Below, piece by piece: positions 22,601-34,600 of a stretch of DNA of 64,000 nt; within the stretch, counting starts at the first letter, position 1, and each line of letters starts with the position of its first letter. The notes beneath the pieces were generated by a model. That model was given only the letters and a program-made list of their open reading frames with translations. It was not told where the DNA came from and did not search any database. The stretch comes from Euryodendron excelsum (Eukaryota > Streptophyta > Magnoliopsida > Ericales > Pentaphylacaceae): NCBI GenBank assembly GCA_033060915.1, contig CM065392.1, positions 10,583,501 to 10,647,500 on the forward strand, in the 5' to 3' direction. The position numbers were made by a program, and so were the translations under genes.

Positions 22601-25600
22601 GTTTTCGTGTTCTTAAAGTACATACTGCTGGTGAGGCTATAAAAGGTCGTTCCAACTGCTGGTCGCCCTCAGTTGAGAGTGCTGGGAGGGGTGGATTGGT
22701 GTGGACCTAATCTATGTCTGTTTTTGCACAAGCCTTCTAACTCAAACTTCCATTCTTATGGTTGGTTAGGCCATTTGAAAAAAATTCCTGATTTAACCTC
22801 ATTCAACCTTTACATCTTCTTCTTCTTCTTCTTCTTCTTTTTTTTTTTTTTTTTTTTTTTTTTTGTTGTGATTTGGTATTTCCTTTAATACTTTGTGTCT
22901 AATTGACCATTTCCAGGTTATGCTGGATACTATGGGTCCAGCACTTCAGGTATGCAATAAGACTGGAAACCCAATTAAGCTGATGGCTGACAATCATGTT
23001 ATTATTACTCCAGATGTTGGTAGAGAACTGTCAACAGAGGTCTTACCTGTAAATTATTCTGGGCTTGCGAAGGTATGATTTATGTTTCAGCCTCTGATTT
23101 GACTTGATAACATGAATGTGACCCTAGACAAAAACTTAATTATAAATAAACCACAAAAACTTAAAGCTTGTGAGCCTCTCCGAGCCGAGTCAGATTGAGC
23201 TTGGTTCACCCAGGTACAAGCTTCCATTATAAGTTCAAGCTTGGCTTGATTCTCTTATCTAATGAGCTTGAGTGAGTTTTTACAGAGCCGATCTTGAGTC
23301 AATCTCGAGGAGTTTAGTTTGTTTTACAGACTATAATGACTCCAGCTCATGTTGGTGTGTATCCCACATCAGAAGTCTACATAGGGGAAATGAATACAGT
23401 AGAAAGACATGAATCATGTGTAATCAAAATGCATTATGATGTAGAGAAGAGATTACATTCTACATAATGAGAATTTTGGAGTACAATGGTTAAGCCTCTG
23501 TTTATGGAAGGGAAGAGAAGTCAAGTTTTCTATCATAACCGATGTGGGACAAACATATTTCAACACTCCCCCTCAAGCTTGGCTTATAGATATCAATTAA
23601 GCCAAGCTTGATAGTCTCTATAGAAGACATTGTGAGATCACAACATGATAATTGGACGAAAGAGCAAATGTTCCGCTCAAAAAGGACGCGTACTCAGGCG
23701 ATGGGCTCGTTGATGGAAGAGCTAAGAATGAATGAAGGGCTCGTTGATTGAAGAGCTAAGAATGAATGAAAGGCTCGGTGATTGAGGAGCAGAAGAATGG
23801 CCAGAAGGAAGCCGGAGGATGACCAGAGGAACTTCGGAAGACAGCTGGAAGGACATCGGAGGGCTGGCCTCCGACGGTCAGAAGACGAACCTCAGGAGTT
23901 CTAATGTGGAAGATCCCTCGAAGGGCAATCATAGAGCATATTTTCCTTTGACTCTGACACCAAGTGAAAAGACATGAATCATATGGAATCAAAATGCAGT
24001 ATGAAGTAGAGAAGAGATTATATTCTAGATAATGAGATTTTTGGATTACAATGGTTAAGCCTCTATTTATAGACGGGAAGAGAAGTCAATTTTTTTATCA
24101 TAACTGATGTGGGACAAACATATTCCAACAAATACAAATGACATATTTTTGGTTGGCCCTTTTGAGCGAGTTTCCATGGTTGTTACTTATGGTATCAGAG
24201 CCAACCTGTGCACATGATTGTCTGGGGCTCAAGGACACTGCAGCTAGGGGTCAGTGATTAAATCTGGGGTTGACCGTAAGTAGATCGTGGTATTTGTAAT
24301 TGAGCTATATATAATAAAATATATTCTTTTTCTTGTGTAAGCTTGTTTTAGAGCCCCTTAAGCAGTTTGTTGAAATTGGGTGGGGAGGGGAAATATTTGA
24401 AAATGGAAGTTAGGCATGTCTTTTGTTGAAAATGAGATTTTGTCACAAAAATTACTTTCAGTCTCCAGCACCCCTAAACTGGACTGGATGCATGTGATTA
24501 GTTTTTTCTTCCGGCCACCTCCAAAAAAAATTTTAAAATTTCTTGAGGCCTATGAAATAATATCTTTGGCTTCGTAAAACTTTGTTTATAATCCATAGCA
24601 CCCCGTACTTAACTTTTGCTACTTTCAGACTGTGTGTAGAGTAGAGTGAGGGGTGAGTGGTCAAACCTATAGAGGATGACTCTTTGGGAAGTTAACGGCA
24701 GGTGCTGTCTTAGGTGAACGACCACCGGAAGTGGAGGATAGAGAATCGAGGCGGTCCTAGAAAAAGAAAGGGTGGCAATGTCCTAGACGAACTTGGAGAG
24801 ACTGAGAGATTCTCAATGGTTGGTGATGAGCATTCAATTTAGAATGAATGTCTTGTCAATGGAGAATGAAGGTCCCCTTTATATAGGTGAAGGAGGTACT
24901 TCATGATTGGTTGTTCAACCATCGAGATCTTTGACAATTGGCTCCTCAGACTTGAGATAGAACCCTTTGTTAATTAGCTCTTTAATCTGAGTCTTCTTGA
25001 AGACCAACATTTTGAATGTTAACTCTGTATCTTTGTAGGCGATAGTGATTCAGTGATTCAGACAATTCAGGCATTAAATGTGCTTTTTTGTTTGCTTGGA
25101 GATCCCTCTGTCTCTAAGACCGACCAGAGAGGCAGGGCCCCTCGGTGAGCTCTTAACTCCAGCCTCCAATTCACTTATCTCTTGATGATCCCATGCGAAG
25201 GTCATTAGGTCCTGCTGCCAACTTAAGTTATGGAGATACGCTTGTGTGGAGAATTATGTTAAGAATGGAGATGCACTCGATGGAGAGGTTCCATGGCTGA
25301 GTGAGGAGATGCTGAGCTCTAAGCCATGGGCGAACGCCGTGGAGGAGGTGTCCCGATATCACCTGTAGGCAAGGGACTCTCGATGTCTTGGCCTGGAAGA
25401 GGCGCTCTTCGCGTTGTTCTCGGTAAATGAGCTAACTTGGTGCACACATTGCCTCGATAGGTTGCCACGTGAAGCCAAGCGTGAGAGGAGTGGTACGGAG
25501 GGGTTATGAGTCGCCTAGACGTCTCTGTACGAAGGAGAGTTGGACACTTATACCTACAATATGCCCCTTGTGTGTGTGCCCTCACTAATACTGAGGATGC

Positions 25601-28600
25601 GCATACACACTTTACTGGAGATTTGATCAATTTGCCAATTAGGGATAGTAACTTTTCCCTTAGAGATTTTTTCACGCTTGCTGAAGTGATGTGAATTATC
25701 AAAGTAATGGAGAATGGGCAGTGTGCTTTGTTTGGGTTGTTTGTAATGTCCCTTGGTAACAATGGTGCAATAGAGGCATGTCCATGCGTCGGCCTATTAT
25801 AAATAAGAGCCTTAGCCATTTTGCCCCTTCACAAAATCTCAAAGGGTCTTGTGAGCTTTCTACATTCTCTAAAGTTCTCTCTTTTTCTTTTATAAAGTCT
25901 TCTTTTCAAGTGCTTTGGACGCTAAGATTGGGTTTTCCACTAAGGCATCTGAAGGCTTCCACCGAGGGTTCACTTTTATGGAGTTGTTGCTTTTCTTTAC
26001 TAAGGTGATTCATCGGGGTGATCTTATTTGGTCGAGTTGAACAAGTGAGTTAACTGGGCCTTGAAGTTTTACTGGGTTCGACGTTATTGTAGATTTGTGC
26101 TAGCGAGGCTTGGACGCCGCTTGCTTGTGGCAAGGCTTTAGTGAGATTTGCTGAGGTAAGGGGCTTGTGGGGATTGGGTGCGCCGAAGCTTCATTTGTGC
26201 CAAGGAGGTGGGCTTAGCTTTGGTGGAAAGTTTTTTAGCCCATTTGGAGTTAACCAAGGTAAATATACCTATTGACCAGGTAAGGTTGGTCAAGGTAAAT
26301 ATACCGATTGACCAGGTAAGGTTTGCCGAGATTGGAGGCATTGTGTTTGGAGAAGTCTCCAAACCATAAGGTTGTAACCACCAAGGGATTGGGTTGTAGG
26401 CATCTAGGGTTTGAGGTAGCTTAACCGAGGCTAAAGTCACCGAGGCAACCTAGCGAAGAGTGCCGAGGTGGCCTATTATTGTCATTGAGACGATATGAGG
26501 TTGGGCTCACTTTGTCGAAGTCGGTTATTGCTATTGAGACGGCGCGGTGATCTTATTTGGGATAGCGGAGGTGCCAAGGCATTGGGGGTTGTTGACGGAG
26601 GCTAGGTGCTTGCCGAGGTCGTGATCTGTTGCCGGAGATTGGGTGCTGAGGTGGGTTCTCACACTATAGGACCCTCACGAAACCTTGGAGTTGGGCTTGG
26701 TTGAAATTTTGGGGCTTGTGCCGAGGCTTCCACACCGAGGCCTCCAACAGACTAGGGGTGTTCACTGAGGGGTGTTTGCGAGGCGACGGGTTAGACTGTT
26801 TGGTTGTACAGCGGTGAACATAGTGCCGAGCTTTGATTTAGTTTTTTGTTGAGGATTGAGGCTTGTTTTGGTGATGCTTACCAAAGTTTTTCCATTGTTC
26901 TTGCACTCTAGGTGGTCACCAGATTGCTTCAACGAGGCTGAGGAGGGGACTTGGGTGAGGGTTTGGCGAGGGAGCTTGGGCGAGGGGTGGGTGCAAGGGA
27001 CTGTTTGGCGAGGATTTGGGTGAGGGAGCGACGCAAGGGAGTGGGCAAGGGGATCTTGGTGAGGCTACTAGGCGAGCCAGCTGGACCGAGGGGTTGGGCA
27101 AGGCTCTTAGCCGAGGCAACTGGCCAAGGGGTGTGGGTGAGGCAACTAGGTGAGCCAGCTGGAACGAGGGGTTGGGCGAGACTCTTGGCTGAGGGGAGTG
27201 GGCGAGGTGCGAGGCAGCTGGGTGAGGCAGCAAACCGAGGTGTGAGTCCACCGAGGTTGCTGGGTCTCGCCGAGGCGACGCGTGGCATCTTACGATCACT
27301 TAGCCGAGTTATAAAATATTTGGAGAACCTCGACCCCAGAGGGGGAGCATTTGGAGAATCTCGACTCTAGAGGGGAGCGTATGGAGATATATAATACTCG
27401 AGGCTGAACTCACACAAGCGCTTAGCTGAGTTATAAATCATTTGAAGAACCTCAACCCCCGGAGGGGAGCATTTAGAGAACCTCGATCCAGGAGGGGAGC
27501 ATTTGGAGAAAATATTTGGAAAACCTCAACCTCAAAGGGTAGCATTTGAAGAACCTCGACCCCAAAGGGGAGCAATCGGAGAAAGCATTTGGAGAACCTC
27601 AACCCTGAAAGGGAGCGTTTGGAGAAAACATTTGGAGAACCTCTGGGGTCGAGGGTAATATTTGGAGAAATATGATGCTTGAGGCTGAACCCACACGGGC
27701 CCTTATATACGGGTGCTTAGCCGAGTTGGAAACTACAAATGGAGATGGGCGTGCTCAGCTGGAGATTGAGCATGCATTGGCTGTCGGAGATTGCCCATTG
27801 AATGTTATATAGCTCAAGATTAGGACACTACGTGCCTAAGCGGAGTCAAAGATTGAAGCATTGGCTCTTCCTCAAGGTCTATGCCTCGAGCTAGTAGATC
27901 ATATAGCCTGCAGTAATAAAGTATCAATTATTATTGAAATGTGACTTTTTTCTTTGAGGAACCTTATCTCCCTCCCCTGTCAAGGAACTTGTGAGGGGAG
28001 GGGTGAAGACAAAGTGAGGCGAGGCGAGAGAAGCGTGTTGAGGCCCCGAGGGTGAGCACATATAGTAGGCGAGTCATTTTACTTGAGAGCGAGGGCACTC
28101 AAGGCCAAAACGAGCATGTCGTGAGGCGAGTCATTCCATATAAAGGCGAGGGCGCTCAAGGGTGGGGCTAGTCATTTCACTTGAGAGCGCGAGCATGCCT
28201 TAAGCCGAAACATTTTACTTAAAGGCGAGATTGCTCAAGGGTGAGGTGAGTCATTCCACTTGAGGCCAAGGGTGCTCAACACCGAGGTGAGCATACCTCG
28301 AGATGAGTCATTTCATATAGAGCCAAGGGCGCTCAAGGGTGAGACTAATCATTTCACTTGAGAGCGAGGGCACTCAATGATGATGCGACGGTGTCGCTGT
28401 TGTGTTGCGGCGTATGACATCTCTGTGTAGATCACTGGATGAAATTGAAGTGGGGTTATTTCTTCCACCGAGAAGACATCTTGAAATAGTGCTTTATGGT
28501 TGCACTGTGATGACATATGATAGTCTAAGCTGATGTGATGGCCCGCCATATGTAGAAAATTCTTCTTTGCTCGGCGCTTGGAGGTTCCCTTGGTGCTCCA

Positions 28601-31600
28601 TGCAAAAGTTTCCCTCGATGCTTAGAGTTTCCCTCAGTGCTCCATGCAAAAGTATAGCACATACGGAGCAGCAGGCTGCGGGTGTTTATCGCAACACTGG
28701 TCGTTGTGCGGTGGAATTGTCGCGGTTGGGTGGGTTGCCATTTCACTATGCACTAGGGTCGCAGCGTTGCTACCCTTGCTGCTGCATTTTTTTTTTTTTT
28801 GGCAAGGGAGGGGGTTCGCGGCGCTGCTGCTGCGTGTTCACGCTACTGTAGCAATATGAGATCAAGGGAGAGGGAGGGAGTCCAGCAGTCCTTGACGCTG
28901 GCTGGCTCTACCTCCCTCTTCTAAAGGACAATCTGCAAAAATCACTTTCTTAATGGTGAAAATGGATAAAATATTTAAGTGGATCAAGTATATGCAGTAG
29001 ACCTTGACAACAAAATAGGCATAAAATAAGGCAGAATATTGTATAGACATTCCTCCCCCTTCCTTTTTTTTGGGCAAGGGGGGGGCGGCAGCTAGGGTAA
29101 GGGGGGAGGAGAGGGCGAGAGGTGAGGGGAGGGGTTGTTATTGGAGGGGAGGAGCAGCAGTTGTTGCTGGTTGTTCGCCACTGCCGTTTGTTTTTTTTTT
29201 TTTTTTTTTTAGTGTAGAGAAGGTCGAGGGGAGAGGGACAAGGGCGAGGGGGCTGTCAGAGGGGGAGAGGCAAGGGAAGGAGAGGGCGAGGGCAAAGGGA
29301 GAGGGGTGCGAGGGCAGGGCTCGGATTCTTTTTTTTTTTTCTAAGAATGGGGACACATGGGCCCAGTCTCATAGCAGCCCAAGACTTGGGCAATTGCCAA
29401 AACTAGTGCTGCTGCTGCCTTTTGTTTTTTGTTTTTTTTAAATAGGAAAGGAGAGGGGGGCAATAGCTGTTTTGGCAGTAGTGTGGGACCACCTTGCCAG
29501 AATAGTCCCAGAGGAGGCATATATCTTCACTTCTGTTGGTTGTCTTCCACTTGAAGAGAGATAGAGAGAGGTAAGTGTCATTAAAAATAATGCACTTATA
29601 TTTGCACGGTAGGACATATAATAATGTTATCTCTTGTGGTGGGCTCCGCAATCTTTATAAGCTTTTATAAGTTCTACCAAGTCATGGTGTTCACTTCATA
29701 AAAATTTGAATGTCTTTTGAATAAAATAATATAAAGTGAAAGTCTATGTGAACCAAAAAAGAGTTAGTAAAGCTGCCTCTAGCTGCTATAGTGATAGGTT
29801 AGCGTTAACCTCATGCGTCTCAAGCCAAATGCAGAAGGGTGCCGCAAGTTTGGGTCTCTTTATTTTTATTTTTTTTAAAGGCAAAACTGGGGCTGTTGCT
29901 GCTCTTTTTTTGGTCAAATAGGAAAGAAGAGGGGGCAGCAACTGTTTTTTCGTGAGGACCACCTTAATGGTGAAAACAAATAATATTTTGTTAGCTATAT
30001 TGAAAAGGTCTTGCCTTTCTAGTGAAGAGTGAGAACATGTAGGGCCAGGCACATGGGCTTGTTTGCCATTAACATTATTTTAGTTACCTTTATTGTATAG
30101 ATTATAGAGATTCATGCATAAGCTAGTGGGCCCACCTTCCGTTCTTTATTTGCTATAATAGGAAGAGCACATGACAGAATATAATGGGAAGTTATGCGGA
30201 ATGAAGCAATTGTTTGAACACTTTTGAAGCAATATTTTAGTCAACAGTAACATATAGAATATCATAAATCTCTATGCGTAGAGTTAGGTGTTAGCTTGTT
30301 TGGTGAAGTCTAAATGGTGTAGACCTACTTTTTGTAGAAGGACCCAACCATTAGTATCATTATGTGGGCCAATAGAAGATAAAGAATAATAAACACAAAA
30401 AAGCAGAAGGTTTTGAAAATCAATTCCTTGGTGGGGTAAGTCTTATGGCTAAATGTAAAGGGGAAGGAGCAACTGTTGTAGCATGCTAGAGAGAGAGCGC
30501 GCTGCTGCTGCGTGCCAGCGGTGCACTGAAAGCCTTTTTTTTTTTTTTAAAGGGAGAGGAGACGCAAAGAGAGGAGGGAGGGAGGACATCGATCAACTTT
30601 CGGGCCGCTGGTCCTCCATCAAAGCATGTTTATATAAATTTATAAACAATTAAAAAGATGTTACTAACAAGATATAAGTATAACAGCACAAGATAACATT
30701 AATAAGCAGAATAAATGCAAATCATGGAGTGAAAGTATAAATATTTTCAGATATGTAAACATCATAACACAAAATAAATGCAAATCATGGAGTTAAGTGT
30801 AGATCTTATCAGATTTGTAAGTAGAGAGAGCAAGAGCAATGCACTGTAGATAGCTTGATGGGTTGGTGGACTCCGCCCCTTATGTTCTCTTCTTTGGTGC
30901 CATGAACAGCGAGTACTGCTCTTCTCCAATGGAGTATTGTGTGTAGAGTAGAGTGAGGGGTGAGTGGTCAAACCTATAGAGGGTGAACCTTTGGAAAGTT
31001 ACGACAGTCGTTGTCTTAGGCGAAGGACCACCGGACGTGGAGCAGAGAAAGTTGAGGCAGTCCTAAAAAGAGAGAGGGTGGCAGTGTCCCAGACAAACTT
31101 GGAGAGACTGAGAGATTCTCGAGGGTTGGTGATGAGCATTCAATGTAAAATGAATGTCTTGTTAATAGAGAATAAAAGTCCCCTTTATATAGGTAAAAGA
31201 GGTACTCCATGATTGGTTGTTTAGCCGTCGAGATCTTTGATGATTGGCTCGTCAGACTTGAGATAGCACCCTTTGTTAATTGGCTCCTTAGTCTGAGGTT
31301 TTTTGAAAACCAACATTCTGAATGTCAACTCTGTATCTCTGTAGGCGACAATGATTCAGTGATTTAGACGGTTCAGACATTAAATGCGCTTTATCGTTTG
31401 CTTGGAGATCCCTCTCTCTCTCTAAGACCGGCCGGAGGGGTAGGGCCCCTCGGCAAGCCCTCAACTTCAGCCTCCAATCCACTTGTCTCCTAATGATCCC
31501 GCACAGAGATCATTAGGTCCTGTTGCCAACCTAGGTTATGGAGATACGCTTATGTGGAGAATTATGTTAAGTATGGAGATGCGCTCGGTGGAGAGGTTTT

Positions 31601-34600
31601 ATGGCAGAGCCAAGAGATACCGAGTGCGAAGCCATAGGCGAACGCCATGGAGGAGGTGTCCCGAGATCACCTGTAGGCGAGGGACTATCGATGTCTTGGC
31701 TTGGAAGAGGCGCTCTTCGCGCAGTCTTCGGTAAGTGAGCTGACTTGATGCACACGTCGCTTTGATAGGCTGTCACGTGGAGCCAAGCGTGAGAAGAGGA
31801 GCGGTATGGAGGGGTTATGAGTCGCCTAGGTGTCCTTGTACGGAGGAGAGTTAGACACTTATATCTACACAGACAATGAGTTATTGAGGCCTAAAACTCC
31901 CCTATTCGCAAGATAGAACTTGAGCCCAATTTTCCATATTCAGACAATAAGTTCGGATATTAGGTATTCATAATGATGTGATGGTCCTTATTCCTTCCCT
32001 TCACTTTGACACACACCTGGAAATCTTTCAATGGCTTCATCTGTAATTCATGAATCTCTTCATCTCCTCATGAAATGTGGGCTATAAAAAGCAATCAAAT
32101 CAAATGTTGCATGCTATCAAGTTGAAATAATACATCCTATTTAATAATTCAAATCATACAAAAGATATATTGATTACTAGATAAACTAATAATCGATCAG
32201 TACATTATTTGATAATTCTATTGAACATTATATTACTTTTACAAGCATATAGTTCAACTGCAAGCCCTTATAATGACACCTTATATTAATTTATTTATTT
32301 ATTTTTTCTTCTTCTTTCGGTTCAAGGAAAAATAGAAAAATAGCCTCAACGATGAGGTCTTTCGATGGACATTCCTAGACCTGCAAACCATGGTGTGTTA
32401 TCTCCACGGGGTTTAGCAGATATAATTTAAATCTCGGCCTTTTTCAACATTTCTAAACTTCTAATAGTGTAAATATTTTTAGTATTTTATAATTTTCTTG
32501 GCAGGATTTGGATGGAATGGGAAGGGAAGGGAAAGGAGGAGAAGAGCTTAACTCCTCTTATTTTAATGTTTAATAAATAGGAAGGAATGGGTTTGTTGGT
32601 GCTCCTAGACCACCTATGGTCCTACTCTTGAAGAAGAGGAACACATACCAGTGCCACTATTTTTGAAGAAGGACAATAGTCGCTTAGTACTATAGAATAG
32701 AATTTTGCTGCCATGCAAATTAAGAGGGAAAGGTAAAAGAGTAAGTGATTATCTATTTTGCTCCCACATTTGATAAGAAGTAGTTTCCTATTTCACCACC
32801 TCCTGGCTTTTACTAAAATTGTGAAATTGTCTCTTCCCTTCCCCATCATTCTCCAGCAAGAAAGGGATTACTACTTCCTTTTCCTTCCCTTCTTTTCCTC
32901 TCCATAGTCATTCAAACAAGAGGGAAGGCTATCATTTCCCTTTACTTCCCCTTCTTATTAGGGTAGTCACTTCCCTTACCTTTCCCTTCCACTTCTGAAC
33001 ATTACAAAGTTTTCCTTCCTTCTCTTTTGTTAGGAATTCTCACAATAATTTAGTAAGTATGAGTGATAGAAAAATGATAACTAAAATAAATCAAAGCACG
33101 CAAAAGAAAAATGACACCAGTATTTAAGTGGTTTCGTAAGATTGTAAAATCATGCCTACGTCCACAAGGCACGATTCTGTATCCTTTATTATTGAGAAAA
33201 ATTGAGAATGACGATACAATACTCAAGTTTAATATCCCAAACCCAAACCCATAAATCTTTGTACACGTGTCTCAACTAAGGTCTGTTTGGATGGAGGGGA
33301 AGTGAAATGAAGAAGTGTGTTAGTTAGGAGGCGAAAGGAAGGAAGGAAGGAGAAGGGAAGGGAAGGGAAGGGAAGAGAAGTACCCTTATTCTTGTTTGGC
33401 AACCAAGAGGGAAGAGAGAGTGACTTTCCCTTCTTCTTGTTCTGTTTAACAATAATTAGTAAAGGGAAGGGAGGTGTATAATGCTATTTTACTATTATAT
33501 GTTAAATCGTTTAGGGACGTGGATTTGCCTTTTGTTATGATTGACCTAATTTGTCCAACTATAACTATAGGTTAATTTTTTAAGTATGTCAATACTGCAT
33601 ACAAGTTTAAAGCGATAAAGTAAACAGACAAGGCACACAGTATTTTTGCGTGGAAACCCTTTACCAAGGAAAAAAACCACAGGTCACTCACAGTCTCTAA
33701 CATACTCAAAACTATAAACCTTGAATAGTTTCAAGAATAAACTTACTACCTAACCGGTTAACCCACAATTGTGGTAGAAGTCTCAAATTTGTTCACTAGA
33801 CCCCACGATACATCGTTCTCCCATGCTATTGACATTAACCTTTGGAATTAGCCAAAGACGAAATGTGTGAAGTTTTACCAGCAAGAAAAAACACTCCAAT
33901 ATCTAGAAAACACAATAAAGCTTTTTGAATAGCTATATTATCTCTCTAATATGTGCATCTCAATTATGAAGCCTTCAAAGCCTTTATATAAAGGTTGGAG
34001 TATTTGCAGAGTTTGGCTCGAATTAAGAATCCCATAGAACAAGTTTACCTATGAGAACTCGAAGTATAACTTGAAATTTGAAACTCTAATCCGTTCGTTC
34101 GGACCCTCTGGTCAGGGGTTCAAACGCCTTGACGGTTTGAACACCTTGGATGGCCATTCAAATACACAATGAACATAAATGCGTAGATCTCGAAAAGTTA
34201 TATGAAATCAATATATTATGGACCTCGATAGCACTTTTGGTTTGAGTGATATGACCTTTTAAAGTTTTAGCTCTGCATGCTTCATCAACTTGTACTTTAG
34301 CTTCAATAGTTTGTACTCTGACAGCATTAACTTGAAACTTCTTCTAAATTGGTCTAAATACAACTTAAAACTCAATTACAACCAAAGTGCTTTTGTCCAT
34401 AGAATATGCCAACACTAAAAAATAACAATCTCCCTCTTTGGCAATTCCGTTGTCGCGCCTCAATTTTTAGGGTGTCCAAGGTCCTTTCGGCTCGGAGACC
34501 CTAAAGCACGAAACTCTGTCACTAGAACTCATCCTCTTAGAAGGACAAGTGCGATTAGGTTTGAAAATTGATTTGACTAAGGGCTTTTCAGAAAAATAGG

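Larger units (their letters stand above)
24631..31869 (-). mobile_element. LARD-like LTR retrotransposon, 7,239 bp, non-coding interior
   Basis: Two direct repeats of about 930 bp (24631-25558 and 30938-31869) bound the element. Flanking copies of CAGAC (24626-24630, 31870-31874) are a perfect 5-bp target duplication. The 5.4-kb interior has no gag, protease, integrase or reverse transcriptase similarity. It is GC-rich and made largely of degenerate minisatellites. This fits a large retrotransposon derivative moved by another element's enzymes. Minus orientation is suggested by the TATA-like CTATATAAAGGGG inside the LTR and the purine-rich AAGGGGCATAT just before the left LTR when read on that strand. 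No confident PBS was found. LTR identity is perhaps 85-88% by eye, so it is an older insertion. Confidence 0.88.

Noticed and set aside
26916..27370. Overlapping open frames of 119-139 codons on both strands (Pro/Ser/Ala-rich or Gly/Arg-rich)
   Set aside because: Product of the GC-rich minisatellite inside the LARD-like element; simultaneous openness on both strands and a repetitive composition argue against a gene.
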